DNA from: Pedomonas mirosovicensis
GTDB taxonomy: Bacteria > Pseudomonadota > Alphaproteobacteria > Sphingomonadales > Sphingomonadaceae
Direction of reading: 5' to 3'
NCBI RefSeq assembly: GCF_022569295.1
Contig: NZ_JAKFIA010000002.1
Span: forward strand, 1 to 64,000
DNA: 64,000 bases
The position numbers were made by a program, and so were the translations under genes. The notes under the pieces were generated by a model. The model searched no databases. It saw nothing but the letters and a program-made list of their open reading frames with translations, and was not told where the DNA came from. Positions within the stretch are counted from its first letter, which is position 1; the number at the start of each line of letters is the position of its first letter. Of the stretch, positions 19,778 through 29,353 are shown piece after piece.

Positions 19778-22549
19778 TTATTGAGCCTGAGTCGGCTGAG
19801 TCGGGCTCAGCTCCACCACCGTCACCGCCGTGGACAGGTCGAACACATAGCTGCCGCGCGTCCGCACCGTCTCAAGTGTCGGCTGGTAGGCGGGCTTGCC
19901 CGCAACCGTGGTCTCCACGTTCAGATAGGCCTTGGGCGTGTAGCGATCGGCCTTGGCGAGGTAAACGCGCACCCGCCCGCTGGCGGTATCATACTCCGCC
20001 CGTTCGAACTGGCCCGCATCCAGCGTCAGCCACAGGCCCGCCGGCGCGATGTAGATGCGCTTGCGGAAGGCATCCTTCGGCTCGATGCGGACGGTATCTC
20101 CGCTTTTCTCCACAATGCCGCCGAAGCCGACGTAACCGAAGGTGGCGTCATTCACCAGGTAGGCGGCGGTGGCGTAGGCATGGCCGAAGAAGCTCATGCC
20201 GTAGTCGCCGGTGTAGGCATCGAACCGCATCATGTCCGGGTTCGAGTGGAAGGCGGCCGAGCCGAATCCTTCCTGGTTGATGTTGGTGATGGAGCCGAGC
20301 AGACCGCCATAGGCGACGCGCAACAGGTAAGTGTCCTTCGGATCGCGCCGGTAGGCGTCGAACAACGGCACGGCGTTGAGGGCCGAGCCATAGTGATGGA
20401 TCTGGCGCTCGATCCGCCGGGTCTTGCCTGCGTAGAGGAAGTCCCAGTAGCGCCGGGCGTTGCCGTTATAGCCCCAGTGCGGAACAGTCGGGTCATAGCC
20501 GAGGATGACCTCGCGGGTCTGCTCCGCCTTGTCGTCATGGCCGAAGTAGCGCATCCACGCATAGACCTCCGGCTGGCCGGTCGAATCCCACGGCATCTCG
20601 CTGCCGAAGGGGTAGGCGTCCTCCGCCCAATGCTGGGCCCGGCCGCGCATCACCGCTTCCAGCGCCCGGGCTTCGGCGTGCAGCCCTTCGCGCTTCAGGT
20701 CGTTCAGAATATCGACGAAGACATCGCCTTCCATCTGCCCGAACTTTGAATAATGCGGATCGAGCCGGACCATGGCGATGGCCGTCTCATAGGCGCGGTT
20801 CAGATACCAGCGCCAGTCGTGCGCCTTGACCAGACCTTCCTGATAGCGGCCCAGCCGGTAGAGCACCCAGTGCGCGGCGGCCACGTGAACATAGTTGAAC
20901 GACCGGGCGAAGGACGCGGCATGATCCCGGTCCCACGAGGACCAGGTGCTCCAGTCGATGGCGCTGTCGTAGGCAAAGGTCGGCACGCCCTTGGGGTCGT
21001 AGAAGAACAGGCTCTTGCGTACGCCGAAGGCTTCCGGCCCCTCGTTGGCCTGCAGCTTGCCGTCCAGCGTCTCCGTGACGAAGCGCTCGAACTTGCCGAC
21101 TTCGGCCTCGTTCGGCTCGCCCAGCTGCTTCATGATGGCGGCCAGCCACGCGCCCGCGCCGCCCTCGTCGCTGAGGCCGGCAATCCACACGCGCGGATCC
21201 TGACGGACAACCGAGCGGGCCTCGTTGTCGTAGCTCATGATCGACGGCCCGCGCTTGAACGGATCGCTCGGATCATCGAACCACTGCTGGGTGGTGAGGA
21301 ACCGGCCCATGTCGGCCACCGCCTCGGCAGCCGGCTTGGTGACGAAATAGTGCACCGTCTGCACCTGGCCGTCGGCGTAGGCGATCTCGAGGCGCGCCCG
21401 CCCCCAGGTCTTGCCTTCCACCTTGTAGCGGGCCCAACCGTTGACCGAGCCATCCTTCGACACCTTCAGCGCGCGGGACGGATAGGCGGTGATGGAGCGC
21501 ACGCGCTTCGAGGTTTTCAGGAACAGGTCAGCCGGCAGATCCATCGGCACCACGTAGCCCGGAATGCCGATGGCGACCGGGCGATCGTTGGCGACGAGCG
21601 TTTCCTCGATGGCGCGGATGGACGGCGACAGCGCGAAGCGCACGCCAATCTCACGCGTCTCGCCGGGGGCGAGCTTCAGCACGCTTGGCTCATTCCACTG
21701 CTCCGCGCCGGACCATTCCTTCTCGGCAAAGCCGCGGCTTGTCACCATCCAGTCGTAGAAGCCCTCGAAGGTCTGGCCGCGCTTGGTGCCGTCGTTGAAC
21801 AGCTTCGTGCGCCCGCTCTCGTCCTTCTCGTCCAGAATGGGCTTGTAGGCCTCGAACGGCGTGCCCGCCTCCGGCAGCACCAGAAGCGCCGGACCCTTGC
21901 CGTTGAGGCGGGTGACCTGAAGATAGCCGCCGTCCAGCCCGATGTAGGGGTCGGCAAAGCTGGCCTGTTCGTGCGCCTCTTCAAGAGAGCGGCCGCTGAG
22001 AATATTATCGAACACCATCGGCAGGCCAAGCCCGCCGATCTCGACAGCGCGCTTAGCGCGGTTGGTGAGGCGGAAGCGCAGGGCCAGCTGGCCGTTTTCC
22101 ACCACCCAGCGCCGCTCGACCTTAAGCGGCAGGTCCGCAGGCAAGGCCGCCGACACATCGCTCGCCGCCAGCACCGGGCCGGTTGCCGCCAGCGGCGTCA
22201 CGGGAAGACGTTTATAAGCCGTCGCGTAATCGCGCCACTCGGTCTCACCGGCCAATCGCAGCCTGAGGTCGATATCGCCCAGATGATAGAAACCATCGCC
22301 CTGCCGCTCCTTCTGGCGGTGCGAGGGCGCGAAATCGAAGCCGCCCGCACCCTTTGGCGCAAGGGAGACGAGAGTTTGCGATGCCCGGTCGAGAACAACC
22401 GTGAAATCCCGCGTTTCCAGCTGAATCTGGCTGACTGTCGCCTCGACCTGCGTCGCGGCGAGAACGGGCGAGCAGGGCATTGCCACCCCTGCGGCCAGCA
22501 TGACCAGCGCGGCCGCAACGCCGCCGCGTACCCAGTTCGTGCGCTTCAT
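19778..22549 (-). CDS. Large secreted protein, DUF5695-like, unknown function
   Basis: Exported protein of 923 residues with signal peptide MKRTNWVRGGVAAALVMLAA...VLA. ATG 22549 follows GGGGA. The first half is beta-rich (a super-sandwich-like region with FTVVLDRASQTLVSL and RRWVVENGQLALRFRLTN). The second half has helical repeats with many Trp/Tyr (DWSTWSSWDRDHAASF, HWVLYRLGRYQEGL, WRWYLNRAYETAI), the look of an (alpha/alpha) toroid as in many glycoside hydrolases and lyases. I believe it matches the DUF5695 family, but no activity is known to me. A motif A copy lies 44 bases upstream, placing it with the arabinan genes. A carbohydrate-active enzyme is likely (inference); the substrate is not known. 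Confidence 0.6.
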   Translation of the reverse strand: MKRTNWVRGGVAAALVMLAAGVAMPCSPVLAATQVEATVSQIQLETRDFTVVLDRASQTLVSLAPKGAGGFDFAPSHRQKERQGDGFYHLGDIDLRLRLAGETEWRDYATAYKRLPVTPLAATGPVLAASDVSAALPADLPLKVERRWVVENGQLALRFRLTNRAKRAVEIGGLGLPMVFDNILSGRSLEEAHEQASFADPYIGLDGGYLQVTRLNGKGPALLVLPEAGTPFEAYKPILDEKDESGRTKLFNDGTKRGQTFEGFYDWMVTSRGFAEKEWSGAEQWNEPSVLKLAPGETREIGVRFALSPSIRAIEETLVANDRPVAIGIPGYVVPMDLPADLFLKTSKRVRSITAYPSRALKVSKDGSVNGWARYKVEGKTWGRARLEIAYADGQVQTVHYFVTKPAAEAVADMGRFLTTQQWFDDPSDPFKRGPSIMSYDNEARSVVRQDPRVWIAGLSDEGGAGAWLAAIMKQLGEPNEAEVGKFERFVTETLDGKLQANEGPEAFGVRKSLFFYDPKGVPTFAYDSAIDWSTWSSWDRDHAASFARSFNYVHVAAAHWVLYRLGRYQEGLVKAHDWRWYLNRAYETAIAMVRLDPHYSKFGQMEGDVFVDILNDLKREGLHAEARALEAVMRGRAQHWAEDAYPFGSEMPWDSTGQPEVYAWMRYFGHDDKAEQTREVILGYDPTVPHWGYNGNARRYWDFLYAGKTRRIERQIHHYGSALNAVPLFDAYRRDPKDTYLLRVAYGGLLGSITNINQEGFGSAAFHSNPDMMRFDAYTGDYGMSFFGHAYATAAYLVNDATFGYVGFGGIVEKSGDTVRIEPKDAFRKRIYIAPAGLWLTLDAGQFERAEYDTASGRVRVYLAKADRYTPKAYLNVETTVAGKPAYQPTLETVRTRGSYVFDLSTAVTVVELSPTQPTQAQ

Positions 22550-22858
22550 GATTTCCCCTGTCTTCAAGCTCTTGCGCTGTTCACATGTATATATTGTCTG
22601 AGTGTATACAGTATCGCATTTCGGTCAAGCTGACCGGCTTCCGGGCAAGCGCTGCAGCACATGCCCAATTTCCCAATATATGAGATATCATCCGAACATA
22701 TGAAATGACCCTTGCCATGCGTCGATATTTTGTATGACTATACGATCAGGGGAGAAGACCATGATCGCATCAAGCCTGCAGCCGCGCCAACATTTCCAAA
22801 ACTCACGCTGCCTGATTGCGGCATCCAGCATTTCCGCCTTCGCGCAGGGGCGACGCGC
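22550..22858. promoter_or_regulatory. Divergent region with motif A and a tandem motif B
   Basis: ATTGTCTGAGTGTATACAGTAT split around 22593-22614 is an inverted motif A facing the minus-strand DUF5695-like gene. A tandem motif B follows: TCCCAATATA at 22671 and TCCGAACATA at 22691, exactly 20 bp apart, facing the plus-strand lldD operon. The region therefore marks the border between the putative arabinan and rhamnogalacturonan regulons. Confidence 0.65.
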
Positions 22859-22862
22859 ATGA
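22761..22862 (+). CDS. Possible 33-residue leader peptide before lldD
   Basis: An ATG at 22761 follows the best ribosome binding site of the region (GGGGAG at 22750-22755) and opens a 33-codon frame, [14 protein letters not shown]... to GRRA. Its TGA overlaps the lldD ATG as ATGA. The peptide has no family that I recognise. Either it couples translation to lldD, or it is a remnant of a longer N-terminus in another frame. Only the position and the overlap support it. Confidence 0.3.
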   Translation: MIASSLQPRQHFQNSRCLIAASSISAFAQGRRA

Positions 22863-24016
22863 AGGCGGCATCGGTTATCGATTATCGCGAACTGGCCCGC
22901 GCCCGTTTGCCGAAATTCCTGTTCGAATATATTGATGGCGGCTCCTACGCCGAGGTGACGCTGCGGCGAAACATCACGGATCTGGAGGCCGTCGCCCTGC
23001 GCCAGCGCGTGCTGCGCGATGTCTCGAAAATCGATCTCACGACCACCCTCTTCGGCCAGAATTTTTCCATGCCGGTGGCGCTCGCCCCCATCGGCCTGGC
23101 GGGCATGAACGCCCGGCGCGGCGAGCGGCAGGCCGTGCGCGCGGCGGAGAAGGCGGGCATCCCCTTCATTCTCTCCACCGTCTCCGCCTGCCCGCTGGCG
23201 GAAGTCGCGAAAGCCGCCGCGAAGCCTTTCTGGTTCCAGCTCTACATGATCCGCGATCGCGGCTTCATGAAGGATCTGCTGGCCGAGGCCGCCGCGATCG
23301 GCTGCCCCACCCTCGTCTTCACCGTGGACATGCCGGTGCCGGGCTCGCGCTACCGGGATTACCGCTCCGGCCTTGCGGGCGCGCCCGGCCTCATGGGCTC
23401 TCTCCGCCGCATGGGGCAGGCGATCCTGCACCCGCGCTGGGCATGGGATGTGGGCATTTGCGGCCGCCCCCATGCGCTCGGCAACGTCGCCCCCGTGCTC
23501 GGCAAGAACACCGGCCTTGAGGATTTCTTCGCGTGGATGCGGAATAATTTTGAGCCCAACGTGGGCTGGCACGACATCGAGTGGATCCGCTCCCAGTGGA
23601 AGGGCTCCATCGTCATCAAGGGCATCCTCGACAGGCAAGACGCCCGGCTGGCGCTGGAAGCGGGGGCGGACGGCATCGTCGTCTCCAACCACGGCGGCCG
23701 CCAGCTGGACGGCACGTTATCGAGCGCGCGGGCGCTGCCGCCGATCGCCGATGAAGTGGGCGGGCGCATGACCATTCTTGCCGATGGCGGCATCCGCTCC
23801 GGGCTGGATGTGGTGCGGATGCTGGCGCTGGGCGCAAACGGCGTCATGCTCGGCCGGGCCTGGGCCTACGCGCTGGCGGCGGGCGGCGAGAAGGCGATCA
23901 CCCACATGCTGGGCCTGATGCGGGCGGAGATGAACGTCGCCATGGCGCTGACCGGCACCACCCGCATCGCGGAGATCAACCCAAGCATCATCCATGAAAT
24001 CCGGGGGGCTGCATGA
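22859..24016 (+). CDS. lldD: L-lactate dehydrogenase (FMN-dependent)
   Basis: FMN-dependent alpha-hydroxy-acid oxidase of 385 residues, closely patterned on Lld[23 protein letters not shown] at the start region, [25 protein letters not shown], the active-site His segment [10 protein letters not shown], and [21 protein letters not shown]. It oxidises L-lactate to pyruvate and passes electrons to the respiratory chain at the inner membrane. The frame is open upstream to 22712, but family similarity starts at ATG 22859. It leads an operon with a CE12 esterase (4-base overlap) and an alpha/beta hydrolase under a tandem motif B. The L-rhamnose route encoded at 47-52 kb ends in L-lactate, which explains its place here. 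Confidence 0.9.
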   Translation: MKAASVIDYRELARARLPKFLFEYIDGGSYAEVTLRRNITDLEAVALRQRVLRDVSKIDLTTTLFGQNFSMPVALAPIGLAGMNARRGERQAVRAAEKAGIPFILSTVSACPLAEVAKAAAKPFWFQLYMIRDRGFMKDLLAEAAAIGCPTLVFTVDMPVPGSRYRDYRSGLAGAPGLMGSLRRMGQAILHPRWAWDVGICGRPHALGNVAPVLGKNTGLEDFFAWMRNNFEPNVGWHDIEWIRSQWKGSIVIKGILDRQDARLALEAGADGIVVSNHGGRQLDGTLSSARALPPIADEVGGRMTILADGGIRSGLDVVRMLALGANGVMLGRAWAYALAAGGEKAITHMLGLMRAEMNVAMALTGTTRIAEINPSIIHEIRGAA

Positions 24017-25236
24017 GGCGGCTGGCCGGGCTCGCGCTGATGTTTATCGCCGCCTCCGCCGTTATGCTCGCCCCCACATCTGCTTGCGCCCGCGAGAACG
24101 CGCGGCATTTCACGCTGGGGGCGGACAGGCGCGCCTACAACGACGCGCGCGGCCACGGCTGGGAAGATGCCAACCGGTTCTCGGTCAAAGTACCGGAGGG
24201 CAATTACCGCGTCACCCTTGCCTTCGGCGGCGCGGAGGCGTCGGACACCACGGTCAAGGCCGAAGGCCGCCGGTTGATGGTTGAGAGCCTCCACACCGGC
24301 AAGGGCGAAACCGCGACGCGCAGCTTCATCGTCAACGTGCGGACGCCCGCGCTGGGTGCGCCGCCCGAAAATGCGCCGGGCGGCGCGGCCGTGCGGCTCA
24401 AGCCCCGCGAGATCGGCAGCCCCACGTGGGACGACCGGCTGACGCTGGAATTTTTAGGCAGCGCCCCGCGAGTGACCGCCATCGCCATCGAGCCCATTGA
24501 TGTGCCGACGGTATATCTCCTCGGCGATTCCACCGTTACCGACCAGACCGCCGAGCCCGCCGCCAGTTGGGGGCAGATGCTCCCCCGGTTTTTCGCGCCG
24601 ACGATCGCCGTCGCCAACCATGCGGAATCCGGCGAGACGCTGAAATCCTTCCTCGCGGAGTTGCGGCTCGACAAGGCGCTCTCCCGCATGAAGCCGGGGG
24701 ACTGGGTGCTCATCCAGTTCGGCCACAACGACCAGAAGGCGCAGTGGCCGCAAACCTATGCGGAGGCCGAAACCACCTACCGCGCCTATTTGCGTGCTTA
24801 CATCGCCGAGGTGCGGCGGCGGGGCGCAACGCCCCTTCTCGTCACCTCGCCCGAGCGGCGAAATTTTGACAGCCGGGGCAAAATCACGCCCAGCCATGGC
24901 CGCTACCCGGACGCGGTGCGGGCGGTGGCACACGAAGAAAGGGTCGGCCTCATCGACCTCACCCCCATGACCATCGCCTTTTACGAAGTACTGGGGCCGC
25001 AGCGTGCACCCCTTGCCTTCAACGACGACGGCCGCGACCGCACCCACCACAACAACTACGGCGCTTACGAGCTGGCGCGGATGGTGGCCTCCCGGCTTTT
25101 CGAGGCCGACCCGAAACTGGCCCGGCACCTGCTGCCCGAGGCGCGGGACTATGACCCCGCCAACCCTTCGCCGCCCGAAGCCTTCCGCCTGCCCGCAAGC
25201 ACGGCCCGCAGCGCCCGCCGCCCGGATGGAGACTGA
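24013..25236 (+). CDS. Rhamnogalacturonan acetylesterase, SGNH/CE12, with N-terminal beta domain
   Basis: Exported esterase of 407 residues that would remove acetyl groups from galacturonate in rhamnogalacturonan. The signal peptide ends near TSACA. Residues about 30-160 form a beta-domain like the carbohydrate-binding N-terminal module of CE12 proteins. The SGNH blocks are then visible: [11 protein letters not shown] (catalytic Ser), HAESGET (Gly), IQFGHNDQK (Asn), and [10 protein letters not shown] near the C-terminus (His). The ATG overlaps the lldD stop, so it is translationally coupled to it. It is the longest of three CE12-type genes here (others at 39074 and 62750). Confidence 0.88.
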   Translation: MRRLAGLALMFIAASAVMLAPTSACARENARHFTLGADRRAYNDARGHGWEDANRFSVKVPEGNYRVTLAFGGAEASDTTVKAEGRRLMVESLHTGKGETATRSFIVNVRTPALGAPPENAPGGAAVRLKPREIGSPTWDDRLTLEFLGSAPRVTAIAIEPIDVPTVYLLGDSTVTDQTAEPAASWGQMLPRFFAPTIAVANHAESGETLKSFLAELRLDKALSRMKPGDWVLIQFGHNDQKAQWPQTYAEAETTYRAYLRAYIAEVRRRGATPLLVTSPERRNFDSRGKITPSHGRYPDAVRAVAHEERVGLIDLTPMTIAFYEVLGPQRAPLAFNDDGRDRTHHNNYGAYELARMVASRLFEADPKLARHLLPEARDYDPANPSPPEAFRLPASTARSARRPDGD

Positions 25237-25237
25237 C

Positions 25238-26194
25238 ATGCTGAACCGCCGCGCCTTTCTTCATGGAAGCCTCGCCATCGGCGTCGCCGCCCCCGCGCTG
25301 GCGCGGGAAGCCTCCGAACCCGTCCATGCGACCCTCGACCTCTGGCCCGGCCGCCCGCCAGGCGGCGAGCGCGTCACCGTCACCCAGCGCGCCGTGCGCC
25401 GCAGGCCGGATTCCCCGCCCGATGACCTTGCCTTTTACGGCATCACCCGGCCGACGCTGACACTGGTGCGCCCCGCCAGCCCCAATGGCATGGCGCTGCT
25501 GCTGGTGCCGGGCGGCGGTTACGAGCGGATCGCCACCGCGCCGGACGGCGGCCCCATCGCCCATCACTTCGCCGAACGCGGCTTCCTCGTCGGCACGCTC
25601 CTCTATCGCCTGCCCTACGACGGCTGGGCCGCAGGCCCCGCCGCGCCGTTGCAGGACGCCCAGCGCGCCTTCCGCCTGCTGGCGCGGGAGGCGGGGCCGC
25701 AGGCGAAGGTGGGCGTCATCGGCTTTTCGGCGGGCGGGCATCTGGCAGGCATGCTTGCCAGCAGATTCTCCGAGCAAACCTACGCGCGGGTCGATAGCGA
25801 GGACGACCGCCCCGCCCGCCCTGCCTTTGCCGGGCTGTTCTTCCCGGTCGTCACCATGGCGGACCCCCACGCCCACGGCCCCTCGCGCCGCAACCTGATC
25901 GGCCGCAACCCGGATGCGGCGCTGATCCGCCGCTGGTCGCTGGAGGAGACTATTCCGGCCGACATGCCGCCCACGTTCGTCTCCGCCGCGGCGGACGACC
26001 GGGTGGTGCCGGTCGAGAACAGCCTGATGCTGTTCGCGGCGCTGCGGCGGCAAGGCGTGCGCGGGGCCGTGCATATTTTCGATGAAGGCGGCCACGGCTT
26101 CGGCAAGCTGACGGATGTGAGCGGCCCGGGGCGCTACTGGCCCCAGCTGTTCCTCGACTGGCTGGGCCGACAGACGCTTATGAATCCCATATAA
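25238..26194 (+). CDS. Exported alpha/beta-hydrolase, probable carbohydrate acetylesterase
   Basis: Alpha/beta-hydrolase of 318 residues with a twin-arginine-like leader (MLNRRAFLHGSLAIGVAAPA). The oxyanion-hole element LLVPGGGYERI, the nucleophile elbow GFSAGGHLAG, an acid in AAADDRVVPVENS and a His in DEGGHGFG are present, as in acetylxylan-esterase-like enzymes of pectin and xylan loci. ATG 25238 follows GGAG; it starts one base after the preceding stop codon. It probably works with the upstream CE12 enzyme on acetylated pectin (inference). Confidence 0.8.
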   Translation: MLNRRAFLHGSLAIGVAAPALAREASEPVHATLDLWPGRPPGGERVTVTQRAVRRRPDSPPDDLAFYGITRPTLTLVRPASPNGMALLLVPGGGYERIATAPDGGPIAHHFAERGFLVGTLLYRLPYDGWAAGPAAPLQDAQRAFRLLAREAGPQAKVGVIGFSAGGHLAGMLASRFSEQTYARVDSEDDRPARPAFAGLFFPVVTMADPHAHGPSRRNLIGRNPDAALIRRWSLEETIPADMPPTFVSAAADDRVVPVENSLMLFAALRRQGVRGAVHIFDEGGHGFGKLTDVSGPGRYWPQLFLDWLGRQTLMNPI

Positions 26195-26217
26195 CGGGAT
26201 ACTGTTTCACTTTATGG
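26185..26217. promoter_or_regulatory. Tandem motif B before the rhaM-GH105-transporter operon
   Basis: TCCCATATAACGGGA starts at 26185, and TTTCACTTTATGG starts exactly 20 bp later at 26205. The first copy overlaps the stop codon of the preceding gene, so the operon has its own control point. Confidence 0.65.
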
Positions 26218-26284
26218 CTTCTCAAGCGTCCCAGTGTGGGGCATAACATTCAAAAAAAGAAGCGAGTATGGGGAGGAAATCGCG

Positions 26285-26599
26285 ATGGACACCCACGCCT
26301 TCCGGATGCAGCTGAAGCCCGGCGTTGCCGAGGAATACAAGCGCCGCCACGACGCGATCTGGCCCGAGCTCGCCGCCCTCCTGCGCGAGGCGGGCATTTA
26401 CGACTATTCGATTTTTCTAGACCCCGATACAGGCGCCCTGTTCGCCACGCTGAAGCTGCGGCCCGAAAACAGCCGAGACACCCTGCCCGCGCACCCGGTG
26501 ATGCGGCGCTGGTGGGATTACATGGCCGACCTCATGGAGGTCGAGCCCGACAACAAACCGCGTGAATGGCCGCTCACGCCCATGTTCCATTTGCCTTGA
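26285..26599 (+). CDS. rhaM: L-rhamnose mutarotase
   Basis: Small cytoplasmic protein of 104 residues of the RhaM family (ferredoxin-like fold). It interconverts alpha and beta anomers of L-rhamnose. The family pattern is clear: FRMQLKPGVAEEYKRRHDAIWPEL with the conserved His, YDYSIFLDPDTGALFATL, and MRRWWDYMADLMEVEPDNKP. A strong GGGGAGG is at 26270-26276. It is the first gene of an operon with GH105 and a GPH transporter. It feeds the rhamnose dehydrogenase at 51831. Confidence 0.92.
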   Translation: MDTHAFRMQLKPGVAEEYKRRHDAIWPELAALLREAGIYDYSIFLDPDTGALFATLKLRPENSRDTLPAHPVMRRWWDYMADLMEVEPDNKPREWPLTPMFHLP

Positions 26600-26609
26600 G
26601 GAGAGTTTC

Positions 26610-27716
26610 GTGGCCGCGACAACGCATTCGATTCCGCGCGCAACGGTGACCGACGCCATCCAGCGCCTGATGACCAACCTCGTCAACATCAAGGACGAGA
26701 CCGGCGAATTCCTGCTGCGGCTGGATGACGGCCGGGTGATCGATACCAAGGGCTGGAACGACTGGGAGTGGACCCACGGCATCGGCCTTTTCGGCATGCT
26801 GCGCTACTGGCAGCAATCGGGCGACGAGCGCGCATACCGAATTATGATGGACTGGTTCCGCGACCGCTTCGCGGCGGGCACGCCCACCAAGAACATCAAC
26901 ACCGTCTCGCCGTTTTTAACGCTCGCCTATCTCTACGAGCACAATCGGGACCAGACCTACCTGCCCTATCTCGACACCTGGGCCGAGTGGGTGATGGACG
27001 GCCTGCCGCGCACCGAGGAAAACGGCTTCCAGCACATCGTCTACAACAGCGAAAATCATCAGCAGCTGTGGGACGACACGCTGATGATGAGCGTGTTGCC
27101 GCTGGCGAAAATCGGCCTGCTGCTGGGCCGCCCGCACTACATTGAGGAGGCCAAGCGCCAGTTCCTCATCCACACCAAGTACCTGTTCGACCGCAAGACC
27201 GGCCTGTGGTTCCACGGCTGGACCTTCGACGGCCGCCACAATTTCGCCGAGGCGCTGTGGGCGCGCGGCAACTGCTGGGTCACCATCGCGATCCCCGAGA
27301 TCATCGAGATGCTGGACCTCCAGCCCGGCGACGCCTTCCGCGAATTCCTGCTCGACGTGCTCCGCAACCAGGTGAAGACGCTGGCCGAAACGCAGGACGA
27401 AAGCGGCCTGTGGCACACCCTCATCATGGACAAGACCAGCTATCTGGAGGCCTCCGCCACCGCCGGCTTTGCCTACGGCATCCTCAAGTCCGTGCGGAAG
27501 CGCTACATTGACGCGCGCTTCGAGGCCGTCGGCCTCAAGGCGATCGAGGCCGTCCTCGCCAACATCGGCGAGGATGGCGAGCTTCGGCAGGTCTCCTTTG
27601 GCACCGCCATGGGGGACACGCTCCAGTTCTACAAGGACATCAAGCTGACCTCCATGCCCTACGGCCAGTCGCTGGCCATTCTCGCCCTGGCGGAGTTCAT
27701 GCGAACCTACATCTAA
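26610..27716 (+). CDS. Unsaturated rhamnogalacturonyl hydrolase GH105, cytoplasmic
   Basis: GH105 enzyme of 368 residues without a signal peptide. It hydrolyses the unsaturated galacturonyl-rhamnose left by RG lyases. GTG 26610 is chosen because GAGGAG lies seven bases before it. The (alpha/alpha)6 barrel pattern is typical, with WEWTHGIGLFGMLRYWQ, the active-site Asp region WDDTLMMSVLPLAKIG, WFHGWTFDGRHNFAEALWARGN and the C-terminal TSMPYGQSLAILAL. It starts 10 bases after rhaM and precedes the transporter, so import, anomer conversion and disaccharide cleavage are in one operon. Confidence 0.9.
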   Translation: MAATTHSIPRATVTDAIQRLMTNLVNIKDETGEFLLRLDDGRVIDTKGWNDWEWTHGIGLFGMLRYWQQSGDERAYRIMMDWFRDRFAAGTPTKNINTVSPFLTLAYLYEHNRDQTYLPYLDTWAEWVMDGLPRTEENGFQHIVYNSENHQQLWDDTLMMSVLPLAKIGLLLGRPHYIEEAKRQFLIHTKYLFDRKTGLWFHGWTFDGRHNFAEALWARGNCWVTIAIPEIIEMLDLQPGDAFREFLLDVLRNQVKTLAETQDESGLWHTLIMDKTSYLEASATAGFAYGILKSVRKRYIDARFEAVGLKAIEAVLANIGEDGELRQVSFGTAMGDTLQFYKDIKLTSMPYGQSLAILALAEFMRTYI

Positions 27717-27779
27717 CCGGGAAAATTCGCCGCCGAGCGTCCGCCAAGAGACGCCGGCGGCACGGGGAGGAATATCACC

Positions 27780-29345
27780 ATGGCCATTTTCGGCGCCTTC
27801 GCTCCGACAGGGAGCAGGCCTGTCCGCTGGTACAACTACGCCGCCTACGGGTCGAACGACATTCTGGGCGCCGGATCGATGGCGGTCATCAGCGGCTGGG
27901 TGCTGTTCTTCTACACCACCTTCTGCGGGCTGGAAGCCTGGCAGGCGGGCCTCATCTTCACCGTGGCGCGGGTGCTGGATGCCATCGCCTCCCCGGTCAT
28001 CGGCCACATCTCCGACAACATGGGCCAGACGGCGCTCGGCCGCCGCTTCGGCCGCCGCCGATTTTTTATCTTAGCGGCCATTCCGCTGCTGCCGTCGTTC
28101 GCCATCATGTGGGTGTCGGGTCAGAGCTTCTGGTACTACCTCGCCACCTACGTGCTGTTCGAGCTGGTCTACGCCATGGAGATCATCCCCTACGAGACGC
28201 TCGCCGCCGAAATGGGGAAGGACTACAGGACCAAGGCCAAGTTCGCGGGCATCCGCATCCTGTTCGCGCAGGCCTCCGCCATTCTCGCCGGGTACCTGCC
28301 CGCCATGCTCATTGAATCGCTGGGCAAGGAAAGCGCCGACACCTTCCTTTACATGGGCATCCTGTTCTCCGCCCTGTTCGTCGTCACCGCCGCGCTCCTG
28401 TTCCTGTTCAGCTGGGAGCGCCCGCTGGCGGAAGTGGCCGCGCTCAAGTCCGGCGAGGCAAAACCCAGCCTCGGGGCCGCCTTCGGCGCGCTTTACCACA
28501 ACCTGTTTTCCACCTTCCGCATCCGCGCCTTCCGGCTGCACCTCGGCATGTACCTCGGCGGCTACATCAGTCAGGACGTGTTCAACGCCGCCTTCACCTT
28601 TTTCGTCGTCTTCGCGCTGGCGGGCTCCATCACCGTTGCCTCCACGCTTCTCGGCACCATGTACATCGTCCAGTTCGTGGCGGTGATGATCGCCATCAAC
28701 CTCGCGCTTAAAACTTCTCCCGCCTTCGCCTATCGCCTCGCCGCCGCCAGCTTTGCCATCGGCGTCATCACGCTGCTCGCCATGTGGGGCGCAGGCGTGC
28801 GCTCGGGCGATCTGCTGCTGTGGGTGCCGATTGCGCTGGCTGGCCTGGGGCGCGGCGCGCTCAACTACATCCCCTGGGCCACCTACAATTACATGGCGGA
28901 TGTGGATGAAATCGTCACCGGCCGCCGCCGCGAGGGGGCCTTTGCGGGCGTGATGACGTTCGTGCGCAAGCTGACGCAGGCCGTTGCCGTTGCTGGCGTC
29001 GGCGCGCTGATGAGCCTTGGCGGCTTCCAGAAGGACGCGGCCGTCCAGCCGCCCGAGGCCATAACCACCATCGCGCTGGTGCTCGGCATCGGCACGGTCG
29101 GGATGCTGATCTTCGGCGTGCTCGTCTCCCTGCGCTTCCGGCTCGACCCGCGCACCCACGCCGTGCTGATGGAAGAGATCGACCGGTTCAAGAACACCCC
29201 GAACGCCCCCGCCTCCGCCGAGGCCCGCGCCATCGTCGAAGATCTCTCGGGCTGGCCGCACGAGCAGCTGTGGGGCCGCAACCCGGTGGCCAAGGCCGGT
29301 GCCGCCCGCGAAACATCGGCGCAAGGCGGCATGGCGCAGGCGTAG
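27780..29345 (+). CDS. GPH-family sugar:cation symporter
   Basis: Inner-membrane carrier of 521 residues with about twelve membrane segments, of the glycoside-pentoside-hexuronide family (MFS_2). The family signature between helices 2 and 3 is visible (ARVLDAIASPVIGHISDN...GRRFGRRRFF), as is the central EIIPYETLAAEMGKDYRTKAKFAGIR. GGGGAGG precedes the start. From its operon (rhaM, GH105) it probably brings unsaturated RG disaccharides or rhamnose across the inner membrane, like RhiT/TogT-type carriers; the substrate is inferred only. A dispersed element follows. Confidence 0.85.
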   Translation: MAIFGAFAPTGSRPVRWYNYAAYGSNDILGAGSMAVISGWVLFFYTTFCGLEAWQAGLIFTVARVLDAIASPVIGHISDNMGQTALGRRFGRRRFFILAAIPLLPSFAIMWVSGQSFWYYLATYVLFELVYAMEIIPYETLAAEMGKDYRTKAKFAGIRILFAQASAILAGYLPAMLIESLGKESADTFLYMGILFSALFVVTAALLFLFSWERPLAEVAALKSGEAKPSLGAAFGALYHNLFSTFRIRAFRLHLGMYLGGYISQDVFNAAFTFFVVFALAGSITVASTLLGTMYIVQFVAVMIAINLALKTSPAFAYRLAAASFAIGVITLLAMWGAGVRSGDLLLWVPIALAGLGRGALNYIPWATYNYMADVDEIVTGRRREGAFAGVMTFVRKLTQAVAVAGVGALMSLGGFQKDAAVQPPEAITTIALVLGIGTVGMLIFGVLVSLRFRLDPRTHAVLMEEIDRFKNTPNAPASAEARAIVEDLSGWPHEQLWGRNPVAKAGAARETSAQGGMAQA

Positions 29346-29353
29346 GATTTTAG

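Noticed and set aside
22761-22861. Frameshift joining the leader frame to lldD as one longer protein
   Set aside because: Family similarity of LldD starts at its own ATG and the leader residues match nothing in LldD proteins.
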